Positions 21,667-32,078 of a stretch of 53,011 bases of DNA are shown here, in pieces. Source of the stretch: Prorocentrum cordatum. Its lineage: Eukaryota; Sar; Dinophyceae; Prorocentrales; Prorocentraceae. Location of the stretch: contig CAUYUJ010019279.1 in the NCBI GenBank assembly GCA_963575745.1, positions 130,140 to 183,150 of the forward strand. The letters are read 5' to 3'. The first letter of the stretch is position 1; each line of letters opens with the position of its first letter. Position numbers and translations under genes: made by a program. The notes under the pieces were generated by a model. It saw only the letters and a list, made by a program, of their open reading frames with translations, searched no databases and was not told the DNA's origin.

Positions 21667-22191
21667 ATGTACGCGGCGGGGCACTCATGTGCCAGCTCTG
21701 CTGACGCGCCAGCCGCGTCGTTCAAGCCAAGCAAGAGCATCTCTGCAAGTGCGGCCCCAGCCGCAGATGCAGCTCGCGCTGGTGAGCCCGAGGTCACAGC
21801 ACTTCCACTCGGCGACTGTGCAGCAGCTCCTGCTGATGGCGGCGCAGCTCCTGCGGCGGCCGACGCGGCTTCCGGCGCAGCGTCGGTTGCGGATCGCGTC
21901 GCGCAGGAGGATTGCGAGAAGCAGGCGTCCAACGCATTGGTCGATAAGGGCACCCGTGTACTGAATAAGAAGCCTGCTGCAGCGGGCGCTGCAGAGAAAC
22001 CAGCGGCGGCCACTCCCGTCCTGCAGAAGCCCGCCGCGTCGAAGGCGTCAGAGGGCGATGCATTCAACGTCGCGTTTGGGCCAAGTGACCGCCAACGCAC
22101 GAGGGGTGCATTCGCTTCCAGGTGGCACGGAAGGGCGCTCGGGTGGGCAACTTTGCCAAGGATGCCTGCAGGTCGGCAAGCGATATGTTGA
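21667..22191 (+). CDS. Ala/Lys/Pro-rich protein frame
   Basis: A 174-codon plus-strand frame, Ala/Asp/Ser-rich at first, then with repeated KPAA motifs (KKPAAAGAAEKPAAATP, LQKPAASKAS), then DAFNVAFGPSDRQRTRGAFA. KPAA-type repeats occur in dinoflagellate low-complexity and nuclear proteins, so I favour this strand over the equally long antisense frame. No catalytic domain is visible. The last ~20 codons may be out of frame: the neighbouring frame gives VGNFAKDACRSASDMLRGKR before a stop. Confidence 0.4.
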   Translation: MYAAGHSCASSADAPAASFKPSKSISASAAPAADAARAGEPEVTALPLGDCAAAPADGGAAPAAADAASGAASVADRVAQEDCEKQASNALVDKGTRVLNKKPAAAGAAEKPAAATPVLQKPAASKASEGDAFNVAFGPSDRQRTRGAFASRWHGRALGWATLPRMPAGRQAIC

Positions 22192-22354
22192 GGGGCAAAA
22201 GGAATGCTTGAGACATGTTGCGCATCATGTTGCGACCTGTCAACGCAGCAGTTTCTTTCTGGTAGCCACTGCATGCGCATAGTGTGCGCGCGTCATTGCT
22301 CGCATCTTGCGCCTTCGGAGCTGTGCGAGCCTTCCACCGCTAGCGGACCCCCTC

Positions 22355-22420
22355 CCCCCGAGAAAAGAGAAAAGAAAAACAAAAGAAAAACAAAAACAAA
22401 TAAAGAAAAAACAAAAACAC
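22355..22420. repeat. A-rich GAAAAAC repeat
   Basis: AAAAGAAAAACAAAAG-type steps, almost free of C and T. No gene. Confidence 0.8.
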
Positions 22421-22704
22421 ATCGCGCGCTATCTGCCACGCCTGCGCACATTGGCGCATTTGCGCACGCAGCGCGCGTTCCGCCCATCGCTGCAGCAACC
22501 CCTGCACTTTCGCACGTGTCGCAGCCTTCGGGATATGCAGCTGCGGCTGCAATGTTGCGTGTAGGATTGCAGGTCGCGGTGCACCGCGGCCGCGCGCTCG
22601 GGGGATATGATCGGAGGGGCCCGTTCTAAGAAGGGGGATGCATGGGGGGACGATGGATCAACGGCCATGGGGCCAGGCACCTGGCATGAGCCAAAATTGC
22701 CTCG

Positions 22705-22785
22705 GACAGGCGGAGGAGGAGGAGGGGGGGGGAGGAAGAGGAGGAAGAAGAGGAGGAGGAGAAGGAGGCGGACGAGGAGGATCAA
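22705..22785. repeat. GGA-rich purine tract
   Basis: GGAGGAGGA runs with a G8 stretch; this reads as poly-Gly/Glu/Arg. It lies upstream of the transposase-like pseudogene and creates a false N-terminal extension of its first frame. Confidence 0.85.
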
Positions 22786-23049
22786 GCTTGCCGCTCGCAC
22801 GCTGTTGCCATGCAATCATTGCTGTGTTCTACGAAGTGGCGTGCGCAGGTGGCGGCAGCGGCGCGTGCACTCCCGGCGCAAGCACTCTTTTCCAAATGGA
22901 TGGGGATGAGCCGCATATGGTTCAGCCCCCCCCCCACTCCCATTTCGCATGCAAACGCACGCGCATCTATGCGCCATCGCCGCTCCAAAACCCAAAACCC
23001 CGCAATTGCTGCGGGCGGCTCGAGGGCGGGCTCGCGGCTGCGCTGGTCA

Positions 23050-25374
23050 CGAGAACTGAAAAGCACCAGAAGATAGAATCATTGAGGAGGAATTGTCCGC
23101 AAGTATATGCTGCTGCACTGGCTGCAATCTTGGACGAAGTAACGCGGGAACCATTCTCAGCTTCGCGGAAGGAGATCCACGGCGCTAGAGATCCGGTTGT
23201 AAGCCACGCGACTCCATATGGCAGCTTCTCCTGTGAGATCACCTGCCCTGCCGATGATTCCGAAGCGACGCTTCCTGTTGTCAATATCTCTGCATTGTTG
23301 TACGCGGCGCGCGCCCGTTGCAGCAGCTGGCGGGCCCTCTGTCAAAACACTTTGGCGGCGAGGTCGCGCTCTACTGAGCGACCGCGGCCGTCGATATTTT
23401 ACTCGGGCGAAAAAACGCCAGGGAACCAATGATCTCCAGTCAATGAGGGCGTTCTACGCCAGGCAACTAGTCTGACGAGTTAACGCCAGGCAACCAAAAC
23501 AATCAAAGAATATGTGGATGTTCTACGTCAGAAATGTCGTCGCAAGAAGATGCGCGGCTCTGCGCGGGCGCATTGAAGTCAAAACGTGCATCCACTGTAG
23601 ATGCATGCGTCGCGCAAAGATTCAACATGCGCATAGAAAACTCACGTTGTAAGTCGGACTGCTCGCTGCACACGACGGGCGTTTCATTGGGGCCAGGCGT
23701 CAGGTTACATGGCAAACTTGGGATTGTTCTCCAGGGCGGCGGTGTCCAGAAGTTGGCCTGGCTGATTAAAAGGAGATGCTGGCACCAAATGCTACATGCT
23801 TTGCCGCAATGTAATTGCGATGGCCAGCTCCCTGGTCGACGAAGATGGCGTGACCCTGCTGGGGGCAGACGTCATGCGTGAGCGTGGCATCGATTTTTCG
23901 ACGAATGACGACATCAGGGGCAGCGCGCGGCGTCTGGCTGAGTTCCACGCGACGGACGCCAACGCTAATTTCAAAACCCGCAGGGGGGCCTGCAAATTCG
24001 AAGGAGGGTGGGGTGGTGAAGGGTGGGAAGATGATGAAGGGGCTGGGGGTCGGAAGGGGCTGGGAAGGGGGATTGGTAGGAGTGGGGGATGAGCGCGATG
24101 CACTTTCGCCTCCTGCAAGATCCGCGAGCGAGCGTGCGGGCTCAACCAAAGCGCGCAGAACGTGCTGCTCTACCCACAGCTGGACCGCATCATTTTACCT
24201 GTTGACCAGTATTGCCACGACTGGATGCGCGCATAATTGATTCGGTGTGTTTTCAATATTTCAACGCACCCCTTTCCTGCTGGTTGTAAGCGTAATGGGT
24301 TGTCCAACGTATACTCATGTTTCGAAGAGTATATCGGTATGTGGGCACTGCCCATCGCGCACGGGAGCGCTGGACATTTGGCTAAGCTTTTTCAGAAAGC
24401 ACGCGGGACTGCCAACGGCAACGCGAGAGCGTTTAAGTGCCAAGCAAGTGAGGCGTTGTCTCTGCTGCCGCTGATGCATGCGTATGTGATGACCGTTCTA
24501 TGGCCTGCAAGGGTCGCACGCGCGGAGTGCACCGCTTTTGTTCGGCTGTGTGACTTGGTGTGATGCACCGAAGTTGCGGCGTCATCCCGTGCGTCTGCTG
24601 GCGCTCTCAGGGGCAGGACGAACGCGTTTCTGGATGCTTGTGAAGCAGCAGGGTGGCAGGGATACATGGCGTCGAAGTCCCACTGGCTTGCCCATTTCCT
24701 ACGACACCGAATCAAGTTCGGGCGTTTTGTTGTCGTGTTTTGTACACGAGAGAAAACAGAGAGTGCCCAAGCGGTTCTGCAATGATATGCGCCAGCTGGA
24801 CGCTTCTGAGAGGGGCGTGCTGTCCGAGGTCACATGCCTGCATTTGGCAAACTTACACAGCACCAACGTGTTCGACTTCTCGTCGCACTTGGTGCGCCCT
24901 AGGGCGGCACCTGAGAAGATGCACGCCTTCCTTGAGGAGAAGCTCGGCCAGCGCCTCCCCTGGAACAGCACGACCACGGCTCGGAGAGCTCGGGTGTCGA
25001 CGTTGTCGACGTGCCAGTCCCGCGACATCGCGTTGCTGTCCGTTGCCAGTGGTGGCAAGGCTTGTGGGGAAGTTTGGTTTCACGCTGCTGTAAACGGAAC
25101 AATGGTGTCGCTGGTTTCAATCTGGGACGCCCCTCGCTACGATGATCGGCTCGGCGTGCTGACCGTGGTCCCCGCCGACGAGGACTTGCAGCTGGTGCAC
25201 ACGATCGACATCATCACTGCCATGGCGGGGCGTTCGTCAAGTTTCCAGAACCACCAACTATACGGGCGTGCTCTCTGCAAGCAACTGTCCGCAGCGCACA
25301 CGTGCAATTGTGGAAAATGCATGGTGGACATTCGCGATGGATGGGACGTCCGCGTGGTCGGCTGGAAAGGTTAG
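23050..25374 (+). pseudogene. Transposase-like multi-exon gene, decayed
   Basis: I recognise the order of segments of a multicopy dinoflagellate transposase-like family; its superfamily is uncertain to me. Segments in order: TEKHQKIESLRRNCP to PVVNISALLYAARARCSSWR and FYSGEKTPGN (about 23055-23430); GVSLGPGVRLHGKLGIVLQG (23680-23770); GDAGTKCYMLCRNVIAM to EFHATDANANFKTRRGACKF (23773-24003); NVLLYPQLDRIILPVDQYCH (about 24150-24225); FNISTHPF to ASEALSLLPLMHAYVM (24240-24563); CEAAGWQGYMASKSHWLAHF (to about 24715); then CFVHERKQRVPKRFCNDMRQ to the end. Lesions: a one-base shift in the A-run at about 23768-23772, TAA at 24234-24236, TGA at 24561-24563, and a shift at about 24716-24722. Introns are likely near 23430-23530 and 24003-24140. 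Confidence 0.65.
24723..25374 (+). pseudogene. C-terminal open exon of the transposase-like pseudogene
   Basis: From CFVHERKQRVPKRFCNDM the frame is open for about 215 codons to TAG after VRVVGWKG. It includes VLSEVTCLHLANL, MHAFLEEKLGQRLPW, an acidic/hydrophobic segment WFHAAVNGTMVSLVSIWDAP, VLTVVPADEDLQLVHTIDII and a late C-x-C-x2-C (HTCNCGKCMVD). This is the longest intact piece and the best probe for finding relatives. Confidence 0.6.
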
Positions 25375-25859
25375 AAGACTTGCAAGGCATGCAGGCGCCA
25401 TGGAACCGGGTCAATCACGATAGTGCCTCCCATGTTCAAGTGGTGAGACATCGCGCGAGTTGCTACCTGCTTTCTTTTGCTCAGCAACGCAAGAAATTGT
25501 GCATTCGAATGCATAATGTCGAACCCCTTGCGCCTCGCGCATCGAGAATCATCAATTCGGAAGCTAAAAAATACAGCGGCTGCACGCCAACACGCAAATA
25601 CATGCAACTACTTGCGTTGAGTTAGCGCAACTTATAACTTTCCGAAACCACTTGCTAAGTCTGCCAACTCTTACAACTGCCCAAGATAACCACAGCAGGG
25701 CCGTCTTGCCACACAGGCGCCGGGCTCCAGTCGGGGTAAGGGGGGGGGGTTGTACTCGAGACTCTGGGACTCTAGCACTCTGAAGGCAGGGGCCCCATAT
25801 TCTCCAAATTCACGGGCGCTCTCGGGCGCCACCGGGCTGGGTCGCGTTAATCTTCCAGG
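25375..25859. other. No gene recognised
   Basis: Mixed sequence after the pseudogene, with a short poly-G run at 25741-25749. No supported gene. Confidence 0.5.
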
Positions 25860-26110
25860 GGCCAGAGGGACCCCAAACGGGCCCAGAAGGCCCGAAGAAA
25901 CACCCGAGAGGGACCAGGAGGCCTCCAAGATACACCAACGGCTCCCCACGACGCCCAAGATGACCCCAACAGACCCCAAAGAACCCAAAGAACGCTCCAA
26001 TATGGCCCCAGACAAGGCACCAATATGCCAAAAGTATGGACCCCCCGTGTAGGTTTCAATGTTGCTCGTTTGTTTCAACGTTTTCGGGCGCCCGACGCTC
26101 CAAGACGGCC
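25860..26110 (+). repeat. CCAAGAxGGCC satellite, copy 2
   Basis: Units such as CCAGAAGGCCCGAAGAAACA and CCAAGATACACC run to about 26025; a junction sequence with GTTTCAACGTTTTCGGGCGC leads into more units. A comparable junction occurs at 16765-16800 (TTCTCGCCGTTTCGGGCC). Confidence 0.7.
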
Positions 26111-26239
26111 CCGAGAGGCAAGAGAGGGAACACGAACAGACAATCCGAGCCCTCCGCCCCAAATGGTGGAAAGGCACGGCCTGCCTCCCCACCACAAATT
26201 TCGGCACACACGCACACACACACACACACTCACACACTC

Positions 26240-26695
26240 ACGACTCTCAAGTTTCGTGGCACCATTGGGAGCCCCACCGAAAGCCCAAGCGCCACCGCCC
26301 GCATGCGCCCCCCACACTCATTTCGGCACACCCCTCACACGTTTCGTGGATCCCCTGGGAGCTACACCGAAGACCCCACTGGCAGGGCCCGCATGCGCCC
26401 CCCGCGCCCACTTCGGCACACCGCTCACAAGTGTCGTGGCCCCACCAGGGGCTCCACCGAAAATCCTCGCGGGTGTCTCTGAGTGCCCGCCACGCAAATT
26501 CCGGCACGCCCCTCACGCGTCTCGTGGCCCGAGATGGAGCTCCACCGAAAGCCTCAATGGCACGGCCCGCGTGCTTCCACACCACACATTTCTGCGCACC
26601 CTCACGCGCGTGGTGGCGCCAAAGGGAGCTCCACGGAAGACGGTGTTTTCAACTGCGGTTCTCACGATTGCATATGGTTGGGTCCTTCGCCAGGC
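26240..26695 (+). repeat. 89-bp tandem array, 5 units, with terminal module
   Basis: The GAGCTCCACCGA-type core falls at 26269, 26359, 26449, 26537 and 26626, so spacing is 88-90 bp. Units carry TTCGTGGCCCC, the core, then CGCATGCGCCCCCC and TTCGGCACACCCCTCAC. After the last unit comes a unique end (26640-26695) containing GCATATGGTTGGGTCCTTCG, also found at the ends of the 36.4 and 38.2 kb arrays. A CACACA microsatellite precedes the array at about 26208-26240. Confidence 0.85.
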
Positions 26696-26699
26696 TAAT

Positions 26700-26888
26700 G
26701 TTGCGTTGGTGTCGCACTGGTTTGGTATTGGTTTTGTATTGTATTGGCTTTGTAGTGTTTTCTTATTGAACATGTATCTTGATTGTGTATGTTGGTTTCG
26801 TATGTTGGCATTGCTTTTGTCTATGAGTATTGTTGTTGTATCTTGGTCTTCTATTGGAATTGTATGGTTTTCGTATACCATTTTTTCT
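26700..26888. repeat. TTG/TATTGG-rich low-complexity tract
   Basis: Strongly strand-asymmetric T and G sequence (TTGGTATTGGTTTTGTATTG) directly after the terminal module of the 89-bp array. It could be the tail of that element. No gene. Confidence 0.6.
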
Positions 26889-26939
26889 TAAGCCACCCTG
26901 CTACGTGGGCGCGGAAACAACTTAACACGCGGCCTGGCA

Positions 26940-27175
26940 GCGGCGCCTGATCTGCCACCTGCGCCCTGGCCGGGGAAGAGCATAGAGGAAAAAGAACTAT
27001 GCACATGCACCGATTCTGGCCAGGCCCATCCTGAGCCCAGGATCGGTGCATACGCCTTCCTACCTTGGCCAGGAAGGCATATGCACCGATCCTGGGTCAA
27101 AAATGGGCCTTGCCAGGACCGGTGCATGTGCATAGTTCTCTTCGCCCGAGAGCAGCGGCAGTGGCAGTCCGCGGG
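26940..27175. repeat. Foldback element, ~115-bp arms
   Basis: AGAACTATGCACATGCACCG pairs with CGGTGCATGTGCATAGTTCT, and inside it CCAGGATCGGTGCATA pairs with TATGCACCGATCCTGG; the centre is GCCTTCCT..AGGAAGGC near 27067. Pairing continues outwards through GGGGAAG/CTTCGCC and TGCCACCTGC/GCAGTGGCA. Confidence 0.85.
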
Positions 27176-28360
27176 GAACCCGTGGCACGAAGGGCGCAGC
27201 GGGCTCGGCGGGCCAGCGGCCGCCGGGGCGCACGCCGGGCAGGCCGAGCACTCGACCACCGGCGTGCCATCCGGGCAGCCTGGGCCCGGCCCCCATAGGG
27301 AGCCCACAAAGGACGTACGCGCCCAGCTATGTACATGAACACGGCCCCTCGATCCGCGAGACCTGCCGCGTTATACGAACATTTGCGCTATGCGTACTCT
27401 CGAAACCAGCGTGGATTCATGTACGTGTACGTCCTTTTGTCGCTCCTGACCCCAGAGGCCCGAGACCCAGGTCCCGAGCAGATGCGGAAAGACAGCGTAC
27501 GCCACGCCCAGGCCCGCCAAAAGCACGCACGGCTGTGCGCGCTCCAGGGGCGCGCGCGCGCACCAGGTATTGCCGAGAAGGCTATGAAGGCAACCGATAG
27601 CGAGATAACGCACCAACATGCGCATACATGTGTATATCTATATATATATATATATATATATACACTACAACCATCGCGCGTTTCGCGTGCCATCAAGTTC
27701 TAGCTAGGTTTGATGGGCTAACTCATGGGATACAATTTCGGTCGTTTCTCGCATCCAGGGTCTCTTTTAGAAGCCCTGCCCAAACCGCGAAATCGTATGG
27801 GAAGGGAACTGCGCAAACGCAGAAACCATGAACTCCCGTTCGGTATTCAACGATTCGGGGCCCTCAAAGACTTCCTGGATTCTTTTTCTGGGAGCTGAGA
27901 GAACTTAATTGTGGTAGGTTGGGCACTAGTAAACAAAGGGGGAGAACTTGAAAAACAAGCAATTGTGGGATCCCCTTTTTCAAGCTGCCGTGCCTAGGCT
28001 GTGGGTTAGAAGATTTCTGGATGCAGGCCACGGTCTGCTGGGATGCCTCTCGTGGTCTTCGTGCAAGGATAAGCATGAGGTGATTTTTAATCAAACAGAG
28101 AATTCTGAACATTGTTGCTTTTTGTTCGACGCATGGGATGATGGGATCTCGATTTATACGGTGGTTTCAGGGGCAGCCAAAAGAACACGAAGACGATCCA
28201 AGAGCGTGCCAAGACAGCGTTCGAGAATTCAACAGCACTTCCGAGCAATATTTGCATGTGACCCCGAAGTCTTGATGGGGCTCGAAGAAGAGGATAGGGA
28301 GTAGGAGTCCCAGCTTGAAAAAAAGGGAATATCTAGATTTCCTTTTTTTCAAGTTCCTCG
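27176..28360. other. No gene recognised; small repeat fragments
   Basis: Contains a lone fragment of the 316-bp tandem repeat (about 27595-27625, TAGCGAGATAACGCACCAAC), a TA microsatellite at 27638-27661, and a 118-codon plus-strand frame at 27948-28304 with no recognisable motif. Segments ending GGGATCCCCTTTTTCAAG and TTCCTTTTTTTCAAG suggest further diverged repeats. Confidence 0.45.
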
Positions 28361-28920
28361 GTCTTTGAGATCTCTTGGAGAGCCGCCCGAAAGCTATCCT
28401 TGGTTGCTCGGGAGCGTCTTGGGCCGATCTTCTACGTTCTGGGCGCTTCTTGGGGTCGTCTTGGGCTGTCCTTTGGCGTTTTGGGGGCTCCCTGGGAGGT
28501 CGCGAAGCGCGGTACCGGGAGCGTTCCGCAAATGTTCCGGGAGGGTGTGGGACCCCCGGGAGGAGGGGGGGCGTATTTATTGAACTTGAAGAAAACAGGG
28601 AATCTCTGGAATTCTTCTTGGGGGCCTCTTCGGCCGCCTTGGAGCGTTGGAAGCATGAAATGGAGAGCAAGCCAAAAAACCCTAGCAAAAATGTTTCTCC
28701 GGGCGTGCGCCAGGCCTTTGGGAGCTCTCTTGGGGTCTCTCGGAGGCCTCCTGGGAGCCTGGAGAGCCGTCGGAAAGCTATCCTAGGTTGCTTGGGAGAG
28801 TCTTGGGCCTGTCTTTTACGTTCTGGGCGCTTCTTGGGGTCGTCTTGGGCTGTCTTTGGGCATTTTAAGAACTCCCAGGGAGGCCGGGAAACGCGGTATC
28901 GGGAGCGTAATCCACATGTG
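28361..28920 (-). repeat. CCAAGAxGGCC satellite (minus sense) with a 150-bp direct repeat
   Basis: GAAAGCTATCCT..GGTTGCT.GGGAG..TCTTGGGCC to CGGGAGCGT occurs at about 28377-28535 and again at about 28761-28918, nearly the same apart from scattered changes. The spacing is about 385 bp. In the minus sense the pieces read as CCAAGA satellite. Confidence 0.7.
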
Positions 28921-28964
28921 AGCTAGGTGGAGGACGCCGCGAGAGGGGGCCCGGCGTTTTTTTG

Positions 28965-29012
28965 TTTATGTGTGTATATATATACATCTATATATATACA
29001 CATAGCTATAAA
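28965..29012. repeat. TA/TGTA microsatellite
   Basis: Stretch of TGTATATATATACATC and similar; nothing else. Sequence 29013-29520 shows no supported gene. Confidence 0.85.
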
Positions 29013-29524
29013 CAATTAACGTGTCAAACTCATAGAGCTGGAATTCGTCTCCCTGCCTGCAAAATCAATCGGTACGATCGACGACAAGCGCAGCATCAGC
29101 AAGCGCGGCTAACTCCATACCGCGCGCGCTCGAACGTTCGTACGTACGGCTTGTCAGAGGGCACCAAAGGAGCTCACAACAGGCCGCACCCAGCGGTCCG
29201 AAAGTTGGTGCGGACTTGTCCTAACCAGCCAAAGGGGCTAGAGGACCAACGTGGGGCATGCTGGAGCCCGGAACATACGGCAACGCGGGAAAGTCGGCTG
29301 CAAAGACTGGACGGCTGCGAAAGCGCTAGGGCGGGCCATGAGCCAGCAAGACAAGACGCTAAGGTATGGCTGGCGTTGGGGAAGACAGAAAGGGGGCACA
29401 GACTGGACTCGACACGCTGGGACACACCCACTCGCACATACACAAACTCCGCGCGGCTGACTCCAAACCACGAACACAAGGTAGTTGGACGCGTTTGCCA
29501 CGAATTGCCTTCCTTGCACAAGCG

Positions 29525-29745
29525 CACGTTCACACACACGCACGCACGCACACTCGCATACATACACACACGATTGTTTCCTTCGACGCGGCGATGGAGA
29601 GTAATCACCGGCTCATGGCGACCAAGCCCGAAGAAGGCGAAGACCAACACACACACAAACACACACACACATACACACGCACACACGCACGCACGCACGC
29701 ACGCACGCACGCACATACACACACACACACTCACGCACACACCGC
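29525..29745. repeat. CA and GCAC microsatellites
   Basis: Two blocks (about 29530-29572 and 29645-29745) of CACACA and GCACGCACGCAC repeats separated by about 70 bp of unique sequence. Confidence 0.9.
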
Positions 29746-30310
29746 TCGCCCGCCTCAACGCCGCACACAATGCTGTACTTCTCTGCCCACCCAGACGAGC
29801 GCACGCCTCGCACCAGCCAGCGGCGACCGTGCGGCGCCTGCTGAAGAACAGCTTTGCGATGCCATGTCCGCTGCAGCCGCCCGTGCCCCCCGACGGCTTG
29901 GGCTGCACCCCGCCCTCCAGCAGCCCATCTGCCTGGGCCAGCGGCGCCCGAACTGCCTGACCGTCCACCGTCACACTGGCACTGGAAAACTGTGAGGGCC
30001 CCGCGGTCGCAAGGAGAGCCTCCTCGGGAGGCTGCCCGCCGTCTGCCGGCGCGGGCGCGCGGGTCGCCTGAGGGTTCCGGATGCCTCGACCGATAGCCGG
30101 GTGGGCACTGGGGGGTGGCACGGCTCCCAACCCAGGGGGATACTGCGCCAGCGCTCATGTCCAGGCCGGCAGAACTGGCGCTGCAGTCTTTACAGAGCAC
30201 GCTCCCGATGCAGCTGCGTCGAATGGGTGGCAAGAGGTGTGCTAGAGGAAGCGATGCTATACAATAGCCCGCGCAGTCATGGATGAAGTCCAAGGGCGGG
30301 GCTCGAAAGC
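29746..30310. other. GC-rich, no gene confirmed
   Basis: A minus-strand frame over about 29850-30290 has partly protein-like composition (SVTVDGQAVRAPLAQADG, HGIAKLFFSRRRTVAAGW), but the opposite strand is also open and no family is recognised. Confidence 0.3.
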
Positions 30311-31040
30311 AGATCCCACCAGCCCTCTGGGCGCGAGTGTTCTAGGGAAAGAGTTCTGTTAACCTGGGAAAGCTCGTTCTACAAACCCCCTTGGTTCCCC
30401 TTCGGTAAAGCACCCCCCCGACGGATCTGGAATCCCCCACAATCGAAGTGTCAGAGGCTCCTCTTTTGCCCCAGATGGCTCCAAGACGGCCCCGAGGGGC
30501 TAGTTTTCGGGCCCGGAGTCGTCCTAGTCGTACTATCCGTCGTCGTCGTCGTGTCGTCATCGTAGTCGTAGTCGTAAACGCAGTCTCAGTCGCAGTCGTA
30601 ATCGTAATCGTCGTCGCCGGTGGTCTACACGCGCCCGAATCAAAGCGCGCACGGCGAGCAACGAAAGGAAACCACTCCACCAAGGTGGCCCCAGGGACGC
30701 ACTACGTATCGCAGGCACCGCAATCGGCGTCAAGCAACCACCCAACCATGACAACCATGAGCAGCAACGACGCGGACGCTTCGCATCGAACGCAGAGGGA
30801 GCTTTTGGCTGCTTTGATTGAAAGCTTGTCTGTCGTCGCTCCCTGAATGTATCCCGCTCGTATAGTAATAGTTACCTCGCCGCGGTCGCAGCCGTAGTCC
30901 CAATCGTCAGCGTTGTCGCTTTCGAAGCCATTGGAAGAGGACGCGGGCGGCACCTGGTCAGGGTGAGCTCACCCCTCTTCCACCAATTCGACTGGCGGGT
31001 GTTTTTGGGTGGGCTGTTGGGGATACGCGAAGGGTCGAGA
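30311..31040 (+). repeat. Dispersed repeat, shares both ends with 47193-48262
   Basis: The left end has ATCCCACCAGCCCTCTGGG (22 bp identical to 47194 onward) followed by TTCCCCTTCGG. The right end has GGGCTGTTGGGGATACGCG then AGGGTCGAGAATCA, matching GGGCTGGTGGGGATACGCG and AGCGTCTAGAAGTCA. Between the ends are CCAAGACGGCC units and a GTC/GTA triplet tract (30515-30620). A 132-codon plus-strand frame inside (30448-30846) is probably incidental. Confidence 0.6.
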
Positions 31041-31199
31041 ATCAAGAATTCTGCCGCACGCGCCGACTTGGTTTTTAACATCACGCCGCCACACACGTGC
31101 GCACGGCCCCGAACGGCCCACAACAGCAACAGTGGGGCGGGGGGCAGTATACTTATACGAACAGACGGGCTTCGCAGTGCTTGAGGGCCTCGCAGGGCA

Positions 31200-32046
31200 T
31201 ACCAACGCTTAGCGCGGCCTAGCACAACTCATAATCGCGTAAACAGGGCATAGCAAGGCTTAGCAAGCCTTAGCAGGCCAGAGCCGGGACTGCCAGGGCC
31301 TAGCAAAGCTTTGCAAGGTTTGGCCAAGCTTTGGGAGGGCGTAGAAACGCTTAGCAGCGCTCCGCGGGACTTTGCAGGACTTAGCAGCGCCTCGAAGGGC
31401 CTAGCGGGGCGTTAACTAAGCAGGCGCTGGGCAGAGCTGAGTCGGGTTAAGCAGGCCTCACCAATGATTAGTGGGGCTGATCAGGGCATAGCAAAGCTTG
31501 GCAGCGCTTAGCTAGAGCTGGCAGAGCTGAGCAGCGCTTCGCAGCGCTCGGCATGGCTTAGCATGGCTGATCGGGGCGCACCAGGGCCTAGCGGCGCTCA
31601 GCAGCGCCTAGCAAGCCCCATGACGGCCAAACCAAGCTGCCCAGCAGGACCGAGCTGTACCTCGTAGCGGTAGAAGCGACTAGCATGGCTCGCCGCCACC
31701 CAGCAGAGCTTTGCAATGCTTAGCGGCACCCAGCAATGCTTGGAAACATTAGCATGGTCTGGCAAGCCTTAGCAGGGCCTTGTGTCGCAGGGCTCAACAG
31801 GGCCTGGCATACGATTTATTAGTAGCAGGTCCACGCAGCGCTTGAGGCCTTCGCAGGGGGGATGGCTCGGCGTGCCCAGGAGGGCCTCGCAAAGTTCAGC
31901 AGGGCCTGGCAAGGCCCAACAAGGCCTAGCAAGGCCTGCCAGGGAAAAGCAACGATTTGCAGGGCTCAGCAAGAAATATTATGGGCCTGGCCGGGTATAA
32001 ACGCGCGATAATGGTTGGGAGCGCTTGGCGGCGCTGCGCAGAGCTT
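31200..32046. repeat. Degenerate CTTAGCAGGGC satellite, left part
   Basis: Short units of about 10-14 bp (GCTTAGCAAGCCTTAGCAGG and variants). Its right end at 32033-32046 is the 14-bp direct repeat that also lies at 36214-36227, after which the same satellite resumes. Confidence 0.85.
32033..32046. repeat. Candidate target-site duplication, left copy
   Basis: GCTGCGCAGAGCTT, identical to 36214-36227. It borders the LINE at its 3' end (element on the minus strand). Satellite is outside the repeat on both sides and element sequence inside. Confidence 0.65.
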
Positions 32047-32078
32047 GTTTGTGCAAAGCGCCACTGCTCGTGTTGCTA

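Noticed and set aside
29174-30130. 318-codon minus-strand frame with a Cys/Val-rich part
   Set aside because: Its middle is the CA/GCAC microsatellite read as Val/Cys/Ala; only short parts look protein-like.
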